Both the position numbers and the translations under genes were made by a program. This document shows, in pieces, positions 1 to 8,825 of a stretch of 64,000 nt of DNA; positions within the stretch are counted from its first letter, which is position 1; each line of letters opens with the position of its first letter. Origin of the DNA: Variovorax saccharolyticus (GTDB lineage: Bacteria > Pseudomonadota > Gammaproteobacteria > Burkholderiales > Burkholderiaceae_C); assembly GCF_030316765.1 (NCBI RefSeq), contig NZ_JASZYT010000010.1:1-64000 (forward strand), written 5' to 3'. Under the pieces are notes generated by a model, which saw nothing but the letters and a program-made list of their open reading frames with translations, was not told the origin of the DNA and searched no databases.

Positions 1-115
1 TGGCGCGCGCAGCATGGTCGTGAACGGCGTCAACTACTACCAGGCCGGACCGACCTGGTACAAGCCCTACTTCGGCTCCAGCGGCGTGTACTACGAGGTC
101 GTGCCGGCGCCGTAG
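1..115 (+). CDS. C-terminal end of an unknown Tyr-rich protein (5' truncated)
   Basis: The frame starting at base 2 is open from the window edge to a TAG stop and encodes 37 residues. They are rich in Tyr and Gly, with elements NGVNYYQAG, TWYKPYFG and GVYYEVVPAP. This pattern is typical of the C-terminus of small exported Tyr/Gly-rich proteins of unknown function that are common in Burkholderiales (DUF6515-like, from memory). The start and most of the protein lie outside the window, so no function is proposed. The downstream monooxygenase is on the same strand, 134 bases away, and is probably a separate transcription unit. Confidence 0.55.
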   Translation, partial: GARSMVVNGVNYYQAGPTWYKPYFGSSGVYYEVVPAP

Positions 116-249
116 GCCGGGCCCTAGCATTGCCGCCGCGACCGCTGCGGCGGCATAGGTGCGCCGCGCATATCGATGCGCGCGAATCTTCGTTCGCCCG
201 GCGCGAGGGCGGCCCTACAGTGCGGTGCCTGCCCCTGCGATCCTCCAAG

Positions 250-1605
250 ATGAACCGCTCCCGCGCCGCGCGCGCGCCACGCCGCCTGCACCTCAACGTC
301 AACATCCTTCACTCGGGCTTCCTGCCCTCGGCCTGGCGACCGGCGGGCAGCGACCCGCGCGCCTTCATCGACGTGCAGCACTACATCCGCGTCGCGCAGA
401 TCGCCGAGGCCGGCAAGCTCGACGCCGTGTTCCTCGCCGACAACGCGGCCATCGTCGAGCAGATCCACTTCCGGCCGATCACCGCGCTCGAACCCACCGT
501 GCTGCTGGCGAGCGTGGCCGCGGCGACGCGCCATATCGGGCTGATCGCCACGGCATCGACCAGCTACAACGAGCCCTACAACATCGCCAGGCGCTTCGCC
601 ACGCTGGATCACGTGAGCGGCGGGCGCGCAGGCTGGAACGTCGTCACCACCGCCGACCTGGCCTCGGCGCGCAATTTCGGCCGCGACGCGGTGCCCGACC
701 ACGCCCAGCGCTATGCGCGGGCGGCCGAATTCACCTCGGTCGTCAAGGCGCTTTGGGACAGCTGGGAAGACGACGCCTTCATCGGCGACCAGGCCGCCGG
801 CCGCTTCATCGACACCGCCAAGGTGCAGCCTGTCGCACACCAGGGGGAATTCTTCTCGGTGCAGGGGCCATCGACCCTGCCGCGCACGCCGCAGGGCCAT
901 CCGGTGCTGGTGCAGGCCGGTGGCTCGGGCGACGGCCGCACGCTGGCGGCGCGCCACGCGGAGGCGGTGTTCTCGGCCTCGCAATCGTTCGAGGAGGCGC
1001 TGGCCTATGCGCGCGACCTCAAGTCGCGCGCCGAAGCGCTGGGCCGGGGTCCCGAAGCACTGCGCGTGCTGCCGGGCCTGACCACCATCATCGGCGACAC
1101 CGAGGCGGCCGCGCGCCGCCGCCGCGACGAACTGGTCGACCTGATCCCCTGGGACTACAGCCTGGCGCGACTGGCCGGCATCCTCGGCATCACGCCGGAT
1201 CGGCTCGGGCTCGACCAACGCCTGCCCGAGAACCTGCCGCTGCCCGGCGGCGGCAATGGCAACCACACCTTCTTCAATGCCACGCTGGCGACAGCCAGGC
1301 GCCTCGACCTGACGACCCGCGAACTGATCCGCGAACTCGCGGGCGGCGGCGGCCACCGCGTGATCGTCGGCACGCCCGAACAGATCGCCGACGACATCGA
1401 GCGCTGGTTCAGGGCCGGCGCCGCCGACGGCTTCAACCTGATGCCGGACGTGCTGCCCGACGGCCTGCAGGCCTTCGTCGAGGGCGTGGTGCCGCTGCTC
1501 CAGCAGCGCGGCATCTTCCGCACCGATTACGAAGGCCCGACGCTGCGCGATCACCTGGGACTGGCGCGGCCGCCGGGCCGAAGCGCCGAGCGCGCCGCGG
1601 CCTGA
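250..1605 (+). CDS. LLM-class FMNH2-dependent monooxygenase (NtaA/SnaA/DszA family)
   Basis: A 451-residue TIM-barrel flavin monooxygenase that would use reduced FMN and O2 to oxidise a sulfur- or nitrogen-containing organic substrate in the cytosol. Family marks are the N-terminal LHLNVNILHSGF strand, the FLADNAA segment, GRAGWNVVTT, LWDSWEDDAF, the QAGGSGDGR flavin-phosphate loop and the C-terminal EGPTLRDHLGLARP. The ATG at 250 was chosen because homology begins just after it; the open frame extends to 130 but that part is low-complexity Arg-rich. The ribosome-binding site is weak. It is closely similar to the genes at 17587 and 27868. Partner FMN reductase: probably the MsuE/SsuE-like gene at 32301. 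The substrate is unknown; the sulfur context favours a sulfonate, sulfone or related compound. Confidence 0.88.
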   Translation: MNRSRAARAPRRLHLNVNILHSGFLPSAWRPAGSDPRAFIDVQHYIRVAQIAEAGKLDAVFLADNAAIVEQIHFRPITALEPTVLLASVAAATRHIGLIATASTSYNEPYNIARRFATLDHVSGGRAGWNVVTTADLASARNFGRDAVPDHAQRYARAAEFTSVVKALWDSWEDDAFIGDQAAGRFIDTAKVQPVAHQGEFFSVQGPSTLPRTPQGHPVLVQAGGSGDGRTLAARHAEAVFSASQSFEEALAYARDLKSRAEALGRGPEALRVLPGLTTIIGDTEAAARRRRDELVDLIPWDYSLARLAGILGITPDRLGLDQRLPENLPLPGGGNGNHTFFNATLATARRLDLTTRELIRELAGGGGHRVIVGTPEQIADDIERWFRAGAADGFNLMPDVLPDGLQAFVEGVVPLLQQRGIFRTDYEGPTLRDHLGLARPPGRSAERAAA

Positions 1606-1625
1606 GGCGCAGCGCTGCCGGCCGG

Positions 1626-2207
1626 CTATTCGTCGGCGGCGTGGCCGGTCAGCTCGAGCATCGTGTCGACGAACTCGTCGAGCGAAGGCAGCCCGGCATC
1701 GCCTTGTCCGTGCGGAGCCGGCCCGATGCCCGCGCCGGGCTGCGACAGCACGAGCAGGTCGAGCTCGGGCGCTTCGCCGGCATCGCGCAGATGCCGCAGG
1801 CCGGCCGGGATCGCCAGCCACTCGCCGGCTTCGCAGAGCACGGCCAGATACCCGCTCGCCGCCTGGAGGTAGACCAGCAGCGTGCCTTCGAGCACCCAGT
1901 GCACCACCCAGCCATCGCGTGCGTCCAGCCGCCGCCAGCCGCGCCGGCGTTCGGGCCAGTGGGCGGCTTCGGGCAGGAGCCGGATGCGCTCGACGGATCC
2001 GGTCCCGAAGCGCGCGCCGAACTCCGCGACCTCATCGCGCCGGCTGTCGAGCAAGGCTGCCAGCGCGGCATCTGCCGGCCAGGGCGACTCGACCTTCGAT
2101 CGCCCCCAAGCCGCGCCGAGCCGCTCGACCCTGCCGAGCAGCAGGCTGTCGCACACATGGGTCTCGGCCCAGTTCGCCTGGGCATCGAATGCAACCAGCA
2201 CACCCAT
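1626..2207 (-). CDS. Degenerate acireductone-dioxygenase-like cupin
   Basis: A 193-residue protein whose second half resembles the cupin core of acireductone dioxygenase: a WVVHWVLEGTL strand, GEWLAIPAGLRH, then a long C-terminal helix. In true acireductone dioxygenases the metal is held by an HxH, a Glu and a distal His. Here the region before WVVHWVLEG lacks the HxH pair and the expected Glu is not present, although a His in PAGLRH remains. Enzymatic activity is therefore doubtful. The start at 2207 has a purine-rich AAGGCAG upstream. It lies 34 bases after the MetQ-like gene at 2242 on the same strand, so a role near methionine or thiol metabolism is possible. It is convergent with the monooxygenase at 250. 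Confidence 0.6.
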   Translation of the reverse strand: MGVLVAFDAQANWAETHVCDSLLLGRVERLGAAWGRSKVESPWPADAALAALLDSRRDEVAEFGARFGTGSVERIRLLPEAAHWPERRRGWRRLDARDGWVVHWVLEGTLLVYLQAASGYLAVLCEAGEWLAIPAGLRHLRDAGEAPELDLLVLSQPGAGIGPAPHGQGDAGLPSLDEFVDTMLELTGHAADE

Positions 2208-2241
2208 GGCGTGTCTGCCTTGGCCCGGCGGCGCCTGTCGC

Positions 2242-3066
2242 CTACTGCAGGAAGGTGGGCTTGGCGTAGCCCTGGAACTTGCTGTCCACCACGCTCTGGA
2301 AATCCTTGGAGCGATAGGCTTCGACCAGGTCCCTGGCCCACGGCGCGTCCTTGTCGGCGCGCTTCACCGCGACCACGTTGAGGTAGTGGTCGGGCGTCTT
2401 CTCGAGGGCCACCGCTTCGGTGAGCTTGAGGCCGGAGGAGATCGCGAAATTGCCGTTGATGATCGCGTACTCCGTGTCGCCCAGCGAGCGCGGCAGCTGC
2501 GCCGCCTCGAGCGGGATGAACCTGAGCTTGCGCGGGTTCTCCGCGATGTCCTTCTCGGTGGCGCGGATCGGGTCGATGCCGGCCTTCAGCGTGACCAGCT
2601 TGTTCTGCTCCAGCAGCACCAGCGCGCGGGCCAGGTTGCTCGGGTCGTTGGGCAGGGTGAAGCGGTCGCCTTCGCGCGCTTCGGCCAGGGTCTTGCGCTG
2701 GGTCGAGTAGACGCCCAGCGGCGCGATCGGGCCCTGCACCAGTTCGACGATGTCGAGCTTCTGGTCGGCCGCGAACTTCTTGAGGTAGACGAGGTGCTGG
2801 AAGAAGTTGGCGTCGAGCGAGCCCTGTGCCAGCGCCAGGTTGGGTTGCACGTAGTCGTTGAACTCGACCAGCTTCACCTTGTAGCCCTTCTTCTCGAGGA
2901 TCGGCACGATGCCGGCCTTGAGCTGGTCGATGTTGGAGCCGGCGGTGCCGCCGATCACCAGCTCCTTCTTGGCCGCGGCCTGGGCCTGCGCTTCGAGCGA
3001 GAGGCCACCGAACGACAGTGCGAGCACCGAGAGGGCGAGGATGGAACGACGAGCAAGAGAGGTCAT
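2242..3066 (-). CDS. MetQ/NlpA-family methionine-type ABC transporter substrate-binding protein
   Basis: A 274-residue periplasmic binding protein. A Sec signal peptide (residues 1 to about 30, ending ...EAQAQA) precedes the NlpA/MetQ fold. Characteristic segments are KVKLVEFNDYVQPN, SLDANFFQH, LPNDPSNLARAL and the C-terminal KDFQSVVDSKFQG. The usual ligands of this family are D- or L-methionine and related sulfur compounds. No MetN or MetI partner is present, so it must share a transporter encoded elsewhere or act as an orphan receptor. It is divergent from a second MetQ paralogue at 3281, with a 214-base shared promoter region. Confidence 0.9.
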   Translation of the reverse strand: MTSLARRSILALSVLALSFGGLSLEAQAQAAAKKELVIGGTAGSNIDQLKAGIVPILEKKGYKVKLVEFNDYVQPNLALAQGSLDANFFQHLVYLKKFAADQKLDIVELVQGPIAPLGVYSTQRKTLAEAREGDRFTLPNDPSNLARALVLLEQNKLVTLKAGIDPIRATEKDIAENPRKLRFIPLEAAQLPRSLGDTEYAIINGNFAISSGLKLTEAVALEKTPDHYLNVVAVKRADKDAPWARDLVEAYRSKDFQSVVDSKFQGYAKPTFLQ

Positions 3067-3280
3067 GGGCTGGTTGCGGCCCGCCGATCGGGCCGGGTAA
3101 AGCCAGCGAGTATCGGGGCCGGCCGGCAGCGGGGGAACGACGCATTCAGAGGCTGCTTATGCGGATTTCGCGCAAGGCCGATCGAACGCCGCCGCTCGAC
3201 ACCGAGCGCATAAGGTTGCGCGTTTTCCTTCGTTCCCCGCCGCACCGGCGGCCGGCACAGTGGCGGGTCTTCCATTCGAC
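3067..3280. promoter_or_regulatory. Divergent promoter region between two metQ-like genes, with inverted CTTATGCG/CGCATAAG pair
   Basis: This 214-base spacer must drive the binding proteins at 2242 (minus) and 3281 (plus). It contains CTTATGCG at 3156-3163 and its exact complement CGCATAAG at 3207-3214, so each gene sees GCATAAG on its own sense strand, 70-90 bases before its start. The plus-strand copy continues GTTGCGCG. The same CATAAG core occurs upstream of tauD (12728) and of the monooxygenase at 27868. A CysB/SsuR-type LysR regulator is the natural candidate reader; this is inference. Confidence 0.4.
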
Positions 3281-4114
3281 ATGCTCATTCCCATGCTTCC
3301 TGTCCGCCGCCGCGCCGCGCTGATCGCCGCGCTCTCCCTTGCCTCCATGGCCCTTTTCACCACCAGCGGCACACTGCACGCGCAGGACAGGAAAGCCCTC
3401 AAGATCGGCGTCTCCGTCGGCAGCGGCGAGCAGATCTGGGAAGTCGTCAAGAAGGCGGCGGCACGCGACGGCCTGGCCGTCGAGGTCGTCGTGTTCAACG
3501 ACTACCAGCTGCCCAACGCCGCGCTGGCGGCCGGCGATCTCGACGCCAACGCCTTCCAGCACCAGCCCTTCCTCGACAACCAGAACAAGTCGCGCGGCTT
3601 CGACATCGTGCCGGTCGGTCTCACGATCACGGCGCCGCTGGGCTTCTATTCGCGCAAGATCAAGTCGATCGATGCGCTGCCCGACGGCGCGTCGGTCGGC
3701 ATCCAGAACGACCCGTCCAACGGCAACCGCGCGCTGCTGCTGCTGCAGGAGGCCAAGCTCATCACGCTCAAGCCCGAGGCCGTGAAGAACAACAACGCGA
3801 CCCCGCTCGACGTGGTGTCCAACCCCAAGAAGCTCAAGCTGGTGCCGCTCGACGCCGCGCAGCTGCCGCGCTCGCTGGACGACCTGACGATCGCCTCGAT
3901 CAACAACGACTATGCCGAGAAGGCCGGGCTGACGCTGGCCAGGGACGCGGTGATCAAGGAGTCGCCCAAAGGCCCGTACGCCAACATCATCGCGGTGCGC
4001 CGCGCCGACAAGGACAAGCCCTGGGCGCAGCAGCTCGTGAAGGCCTACCACTCGCCCGAGGTGAAGAACTTCATCGAGACCAAGTTCAGCGGCGCGCTGG
4101 TGCCGGCATTCTGA
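3281..4114 (+). CDS. MetQ/NlpA-family substrate-binding protein (paralogue)
   Basis: A 277-residue exported binding protein with Sec signal MLPVRRRAALIAALSL ending ...GTLHA. Family segments match the divergent neighbour at 2242: VEVVVFNDYQLPNAAL, DLDANAFQHQPFLDNQ, IQNDPSNGNRALLLL and LVPLDAAQLPRSLDD. The start is uncertain. The frame is open from 3260, and Met codons at 3281 and 3293 both leave a good signal peptide; none has a clear ribosome-binding site. Its likely ligand is methionine, methionine sulfoxide or a related compound. It is followed after 17 bases by an SsuA-like gene, so the two probably share a transcript. Confidence 0.88.
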   Translation: MLIPMLPVRRRAALIAALSLASMALFTTSGTLHAQDRKALKIGVSVGSGEQIWEVVKKAAARDGLAVEVVVFNDYQLPNAALAAGDLDANAFQHQPFLDNQNKSRGFDIVPVGLTITAPLGFYSRKIKSIDALPDGASVGIQNDPSNGNRALLLLQEAKLITLKPEAVKNNNATPLDVVSNPKKLKLVPLDAAQLPRSLDDLTIASINNDYAEKAGLTLARDAVIKESPKGPYANIIAVRRADKDKPWAQQLVKAYHSPEVKNFIETKFSGALVPAF

Positions 4115-4131
4115 AGCGGGCCGATCTCTCC

Positions 4132-5118
4132 ATGACCTCCTCCCTGTCGCGCCGCCGTGCGCTGCTCCAGGCCGGCGCCGGCGCGCTCGCCGCCGCCGCG
4201 GTGCCGGGCTTCGCCTGGGCCCAAAGCCCCGCCGCACCCGCCAGGACCCTGCGCATCGGCTACCAGAAGTTCAACACGCTCAACATCCTCAAGGGCACCG
4301 GCAATCTGGAGAAGGCGCTGGCGCCGGCCGGCGTCACGGTGGAGTGGCGCGAGTTCCTCGGCGGCAGCCAGCTGTCGGAGGCGCTCGCCGCCAACGCCAT
4401 CGATTTCGGCCATGCCTCGGACGGCATCGGCGTGTTCCAGCAGGCCAGCGGCAAGGGTCTGGCGTACCTCGCGGCCGAAAGCCCGTACCCGGGCGGCGTC
4501 GGCTTCCTGGTGCCGAAGGACTCGCCGATCAGGACCGTGCGCGACCTCAAGGGCAAGAAGGTGGTCACGGGCCGCGGCTACAACACCCAGTACGTCCTGA
4601 TCAAGGCGCTGCAGGCCAACGGCCTGCGCTACGAAGACATCGAGCCGGTCTACATCCTGACCGCCTCCGACAGCGTGGCTGCCTACCAGTCGGGCAGCGT
4701 CGCGGCGCTCGGCCTGTGGGACCCGTTCCTGGCCGGGGCCCAGATCGCCACCGATTCGAGGCTGCTGTTCGACGGCACGGGCCTGAGCGGCAATCGGACC
4801 TATCACTTCGCCCAGCCGGGTTACGCCCGGGCCAACCAGGCCACGCTCAGGACCGTGTTCGCCGAACTGGCGAAGGCCAACCAGTGGGCCCAGGGCAATC
4901 CGAAGGAGGTGGTGGAGCTGCTGTCGCCGCAGCTCAAGGTCGAGCCCAAGGTGCTCGCGCTCGCCACCGGCCGCCGGCAGTACGGCGTGGTCGCGCTGAC
5001 GCCCGAGATCGCGCGCGAGCAGCAGGGGCTGGCCGACGCCTTCGCCGAACTCAAGCTGATTCCCAAGCCGATCGAGGTCAAGGACGCATTCCTGAACCTG
5101 GACCTGGGCCTGGCCTGA
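4132..5118 (+). CDS. SsuA-type aliphatic sulfonate ABC transporter substrate-binding protein
   Basis: A 328-residue binding protein of the SsuA/TauA/NrtA family. The N-terminus SRRRALLQ plus an Ala-rich stretch ending GFAWA could be a Tat or Sec signal. Diagnostic segments are LRIGYQKFNTLN, WREFLGGSQLSEAL, AIDFGHASDGIG, DLKGKKVVTGRG, VAALGLWDPFLAGAQ and a C-terminal helical repeat. It carries no ABC partner genes nearby on the plus strand, so it probably feeds one of the two ABC cores of this island. It is co-directional with the MetQ gene upstream and the flavin oxidase downstream (40-base gap). Confidence 0.9.
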   Translation: MTSSLSRRRALLQAGAGALAAAAVPGFAWAQSPAAPARTLRIGYQKFNTLNILKGTGNLEKALAPAGVTVEWREFLGGSQLSEALAANAIDFGHASDGIGVFQQASGKGLAYLAAESPYPGGVGFLVPKDSPIRTVRDLKGKKVVTGRGYNTQYVLIKALQANGLRYEDIEPVYILTASDSVAAYQSGSVAALGLWDPFLAGAQIATDSRLLFDGTGLSGNRTYHFAQPGYARANQATLRTVFAELAKANQWAQGNPKEVVELLSPQLKVEPKVLALATGRRQYGVVALTPEIAREQQGLADAFAELKLIPKPIEVKDAFLNLDLGLA

Positions 5119-5158
5119 TGCATCCGCATGCCGCGGCGCGGGCGGCGCGTCCAAGACC

Positions 5159-6355
5159 ATGAAGGACTCGACCCACTACGACGCCATCGTGGTCGGGCTC
5201 GGAGCGGTGGGCGCCGCCACGCTCTGCCAGCTCGCGCGGCGCGGCGCGCGCGTGCTCGGCATCGACCGCTTCGCGCCGCCGCACGACCATGGGTCCTCGC
5301 ACGGCGAGTCGCGCATCACGCGGCTGGCCATCGGCGAAGGCGAGGCCTACGTGCCGCTGGTGCGGCGTTCGCACGCCATCTGGCGCGAGCTCGAGGCCGC
5401 CACCGGCCGCTCGATCCTGACGCAGACCGGCGGCCTGGTCCTGGCGCCTCGCGACGGCGCGGCCGACCACCATGGCAAGCCGGATTTCGTGCGCCGCACC
5501 ATCGCGAGCGCGCAGCGCTTCGGCATCGCCCACGAGGTGCTCGATGCCGTTGGCATCCGCGCCCGCTTCCCGCAGTTCCACCTGCAGGGCAACGAGATCG
5601 GCTACTACGAGCCCGAGGCGGGCTTCGTGCGCCCCGAGCAGGCGATCGCCGCGCAGCTCGATGTCGCGCGGGCCTCGGGCGCGCGGGTGCACGTGGACGA
5701 TCCCGTGCTCGCGCTCGACGGCGGCGCAGAAGGCGAATCGGTGACGGTGCGCACCGCCGGCGCGACCCATACGGCCCGTCAGGTGGTGGTCGCTGCAGGC
5801 CCGTGGCTGCCTGAATTCCTGCCACAGGCCGCGCGCGATGCATGGCATGGCGAGTTCGAGGTGTACCGGCAGGTGATGTACTGGTTCGATGCCGGCAACG
5901 CGGCGGGCGACTTCGTGCCCGGCCGGATGCCGATCTTCATCTGGATGTACGGCGACGCGGAGGAAGACTACATGTACGGCTTCCCCTCCGCCGACGCCGG
6001 CCGGCCCGCGCTCAAGGTGGCGAGCGAGCAGTACGCCCGCACCACCTCGCCGGCGGCGCTGGCGCGCGAGGTCGACGCCGCCGAGGTCGAGGCGATGTTC
6101 CGCAGCCGCGTCGCCGGGCGCTTTCCGGCGATCGACGGGCGCGTGATCGACGCCCGTGCCTGCATGTACACCGTGACGCGGGACCGCCATTTCGTGGTCG
6201 ACCGCCTGCCCGACGCACCGCAGGTGCTGGTGGCCTCAACCTGCTCGGGGCACGGCTTCAAGCACTCCGCCGGCCTCGGCGAGGCGATCGCGCAGCGCGT
6301 GCTGGGCCAGGCATCGGACTTCGATCTTCGTGCATTCGCACACCGACGGACTTGA
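5159..6355 (+). CDS. N-methyl-L-amino-acid oxidase (N-methyltryptophan/monomeric sarcosine oxidase family)
   Basis: A 398-residue flavoprotein with an N-terminal dinucleotide fold (VGLGAVGAATLCQLARRG) and the family segment SSHGESRITRLAIGEGEAYV. The C-terminal part has CMYTVTRDRHFVVD, where Cys335 aligns with the residue that binds FAD covalently in monomeric sarcosine oxidase, followed by SGHGFKHS with the active-site His and Lys (about 365 and 368). The reaction would be oxidative demethylation of an N-methyl amino acid to the amine, formaldehyde and H2O2. It is followed after 11 bases by a ketopantoate-reductase-family gene with its own AAAGGA ribosome-binding site, so the pair is probably co-transcribed. 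Confidence 0.88.
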   Translation: MKDSTHYDAIVVGLGAVGAATLCQLARRGARVLGIDRFAPPHDHGSSHGESRITRLAIGEGEAYVPLVRRSHAIWRELEAATGRSILTQTGGLVLAPRDGAADHHGKPDFVRRTIASAQRFGIAHEVLDAVGIRARFPQFHLQGNEIGYYEPEAGFVRPEQAIAAQLDVARASGARVHVDDPVLALDGGAEGESVTVRTAGATHTARQVVVAAGPWLPEFLPQAARDAWHGEFEVYRQVMYWFDAGNAAGDFVPGRMPIFIWMYGDAEEDYMYGFPSADAGRPALKVASEQYARTTSPAALAREVDAAEVEAMFRSRVAGRFPAIDGRVIDARACMYTVTRDRHFVVDRLPDAPQVLVASTCSGHGFKHSAGLGEAIAQRVLGQASDFDLRAFAHRRT

Positions 6356-6366
6356 AAGGACGACCC

Positions 6367-7326
6367 ATGAGAATCCTCGTGGTGGGCGCTGGCGCCCTGG
6401 GCGGCTACTTCGGCGGCCGGCTGCTGCAGGCCGGCCAGGACCTGACCTTCCTGCTGCGCCCGCGACGCGCGGCCCAGCTCGCCGCCGGCGGGCTGCGCAT
6501 CCACAGCCCCGCGGGCAACGCGCACCTGCCTTCGCCGCCGGTGCTGCTCGCGCATCAGATCCGGTCGACCTACGACCTGGTCATCGTGGGTTGCAAGGCC
6601 TACGACCTCGAGGGAACCATCGCCGCGTTCGCGCCCGCGGTCGGGCCCGGAACCGCGATCCTGCCGCTGCTCAACGGCCTGCGCCACCTGGACCGGCTGA
6701 CCGAACGCTTCGGCTACCGCAATGTGCTGGGCGGCCTCGGCGTGATCTCCGCCGCCCTCGACGAGAGCGGGGATGTGGTGCACCTGAGCCGGGACCACAC
6801 GCTGGCCTTCGGCGAACTCGACGGCGAGCGCAGCGCGCGCAGCGAAGCGATCGCGGCCGCCTTCGCCACGGCCAATTTCGAGAGCAGGCCGAGCGACAGG
6901 ATCCTGCAGGCGATGTGGGAGAAGTGGGTGCACATCGCCACCCTCGCCGGGGCCACCAGCCTGATGCGCGCGAGCGTGGGCGACATCGCGCAGGCCGGGG
7001 CGCAGCACGTCGCCCTCGAACTGCTGAACGAATGCAGCCGCATCGCTGCGCACAACGGCTTCCCGCCCAGCCCCGAGGCCGTGGGCCGGACCCGCGCCAC
7101 GGTCACCGCGCCGGGCTCGGCACTGACCGCCTCGCTGCTGAAGGACATCGAGCGCGGCGCCCCGACCGAGGGCGATCACATCCTCGGCGATCTGCTGCGC
7201 CGGGGCCGCTGGTCGACCGCCGACACCGTGCTGCTGCCGCTGGCCTGTGCGCAGCTGCGCAGCTACGAGGCCCGCCGCTCGCGCGAGGCCGCCGAATCCG
7301 CCCCCGCGCAACGCCTGGTCGCCTGA
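6367..7326 (+). CDS. Ketopantoate reductase family (PanE/ApbA-like) dehydrogenase
   Basis: A 319-residue NAD(P)-binding reductase. The N-terminus MRILVVGAGALGGYFGGRL is the nucleotide-binding motif, LVIVGCKAYD is the second family segment, and the helical C-terminal domain contains MWEKWVHIATLAGATSLMRA, with the Lys expected for catalysis, and the APTEGDHILGDLLRRG element near the end. True PanE makes pantoate for CoA synthesis, but many paralogues reduce other 2-keto acids. Its position after an amino-acid oxidase suggests a catabolic paralogue. The ATG at 6367 has GAAAGGA 5 bases upstream. Confidence 0.85.
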   Translation: MRILVVGAGALGGYFGGRLLQAGQDLTFLLRPRRAAQLAAGGLRIHSPAGNAHLPSPPVLLAHQIRSTYDLVIVGCKAYDLEGTIAAFAPAVGPGTAILPLLNGLRHLDRLTERFGYRNVLGGLGVISAALDESGDVVHLSRDHTLAFGELDGERSARSEAIAAAFATANFESRPSDRILQAMWEKWVHIATLAGATSLMRASVGDIAQAGAQHVALELLNECSRIAAHNGFPPSPEAVGRTRATVTAPGSALTASLLKDIERGAPTEGDHILGDLLRRGRWSTADTVLLPLACAQLRSYEARRSREAAESAPAQRLVA

Positions 7327-7432
7327 CCCGCATCGGCTCGAGGGCCCCGCCCTGGCGCGGAGGCTTCCGACAAGATCAAGCGGCGCCGGCGTACACGGCG
7401 ATGCATGCGAAGCGGCGAGCATCGCCGCACTC

Positions 7433-7933
7433 ATGAAGCTCGTCCTCGGCCTCTATTCCGCGATCCACGCATTGATGGCGGGACTGTTCGGCATCGCGGC
7501 CCTGATGCTGATCGCCATTGCCGCCCGGGTCGCCTGGGAAGCCTTCGGCAGCAGCCTCGACGCGTCCTCCGCCGAGGCCATCATCGAGGCCATGGGCCTG
7601 CTGGCGGCGGCCGTCGTCGCCTTGCAGATTTCCCAGACGATCGCCGAGGAAGAAGTCATCCGCGATGCCCACATCAGCGCACCCACGCGCGTGCGCAGGT
7701 TCCTTTCGCGCTTCATGGTGGTGATCGTCGTTGCGGTCGCGATCGAAGCGCTGGTCGCCACCTTCAAGGCGCGCGAGGATCCCCAGCTTCTTCTCTACGC
7801 CGCGGCGACGCTCTGCGCCGTCGGGGTGATCCTGGCGGGCTGGGGCCTGTTCGTGCGGCTCAACCGGTACGCGGAGGAACTCGAACCGGAAGCGATGGCC
7901 GAGGCCAAGCGGGAGGACGCCAAGCTGAAGTAG
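7433..7933 (+). CDS. Small multi-pass membrane protein of unknown function
   Basis: A 166-residue protein with three clear hydrophobic segments: residues about 8-32 (LYSAIHALMAGLFGIAAL start), a weaker one around 50-65, about 94-112 (FMVVIVVAVAIEALVATF) and about 122-142 (LLYAAATLCAVGVILAGW). The C-terminus is charged and ends KREDAKLK. I do not recognise a named family. It ends 19 bases before the stop of the convergent permease gene, and no terminator hairpin is visible between them. Confidence 0.7.
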   Translation: MKLVLGLYSAIHALMAGLFGIAALMLIAIAARVAWEAFGSSLDASSAEAIIEAMGLLAAAVVALQISQTIAEEEVIRDAHISAPTRVRRFLSRFMVVIVVAVAIEALVATFKAREDPQLLLYAAATLCAVGVILAGWGLFVRLNRYAEELEPEAMAEAKREDAKLK

Positions 7934-7952
7934 CCCGGCGCCGACCTACCTG

Positions 7953-8825
7953 CTAGCGCTGCTGCCCCCACTTGCGGACCGTGAGCCGCTCCAGCGTCGC
8001 GAAGCCCAGGCTCTCGACCGCCAGGCCGATCAGCACCACCAGCGCAAGCCCTGCGAAGACGCGGTCGGTGTAGAGCTCGTTGCGATTCTGGAAGATGTAC
8101 CAGCCCAGTCCGCCCTTGCCCGACGAGGCGCCGAACACCAGCTCGGCGGCGATCAGCGTGCGCCAGGCGAAGGCCCAGCCGATCTTGAGCCCCGACAGGA
8201 TCGCCGGCAGCGCGGCCGGCACCAGGATCTGCAGCACGTAGCGGAATCCCTTGAGGCCGTAGTTGCGGCCGGCCATGCGCAGCGTCTCGGGCACGCCCTG
8301 GAAGCCCGCGTAGGTGTTGAGCGCCAGCGGCCACAGCACCGAATGGATCAGCACGAAGACCAGGCTGCCGCGCCCGAGGCCGAACCACAGCAGCGCCAGC
8401 GGCAGCAGCGCGATCGCGGGCAGCGGGTTGAACATCGAGGTCAGCGTGCCCAGCAGGTCGCGGCCGATCTGCGTCGACACCGCGAGCGTGGTGAGGCCGA
8501 AGGCCAGCAGCACGCCGGCGACATAGCCCTGCAGCAGCACGGCCAGCGAGATGCGAACCTTCTCGATCAGCTCGCCGCTCGCGAGGCCTTCGACCAGCGC
8601 CCGCGCGGTCGCGGTGAAGGTCGGCAGCAGCAGGTCGTTGTCCTGCCAGCGCGCGGCCGCTTCCCAGACCAGCGCGAGCACGATCAGGATCACGCCCTTG
8701 CGCAGCCAGCCCTGCGCCCAGAGCCGGGTGGCGAAGGGCAGTGAACGCTCGACCGGCAGTTCGGTGAAGGGCTCGAGGCGGCGCTCGTACTCGGGCCGCA
8801 CGGGTGGGTCGATGACATAGCTCAT
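7953..8825 (-). CDS. ABC transporter permease, SsuC/TauC type
   Basis: A 290-residue inner-membrane permease of the sulfonate/taurine/nitrate class. A long cytoplasmic N-terminus is followed by about six hydrophobic segments. The coupling-helix region AGRNYGLKGFRYVLQILVP contains the family's conserved EAA-like loop (normally EAA...G). The ATG at 8825 overlaps the stop of the upstream ATPase gene by 4 bases (ATGA), showing translational coupling. It closes the operon tauD-like, two binding proteins, ATPase, permease. Confidence 0.9.
   Translation of the reverse strand: MSYVIDPPVRPEYERRLEPFTELPVERSLPFATRLWAQGWLRKGVILIVLALVWEAAARWQDNDLLLPTFTATARALVEGLASGELIEKVRISLAVLLQGYVAGVLLAFGLTTLAVSTQIGRDLLGTLTSMFNPLPAIALLPLALLWFGLGRGSLVFVLIHSVLWPLALNTYAGFQGVPETLRMAGRNYGLKGFRYVLQILVPAALPAILSGLKIGWAFAWRTLIAAELVFGASSGKGGLGWYIFQNRNELYTDRVFAGLALVVLIGLAVESLGFATLERLTVRKWGQQR

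Noticed and set aside
181..200. Fourth copy of the CGTTCGTT element before the first monooxygenase
   Set aside because: TTCGTTCG is present at 190-197 but the following bases differ and no GGAA part lies 20-21 bases upstream, so it was not counted with the three others.
124..1821. Long 565-residue minus-strand open frame opposite the first monooxygenase
   Set aside because: It is antisense to a clear family member, Arg/Ala/Gly-rich and without recognisable motifs; it is a shadow produced by high GC at third codon positions.
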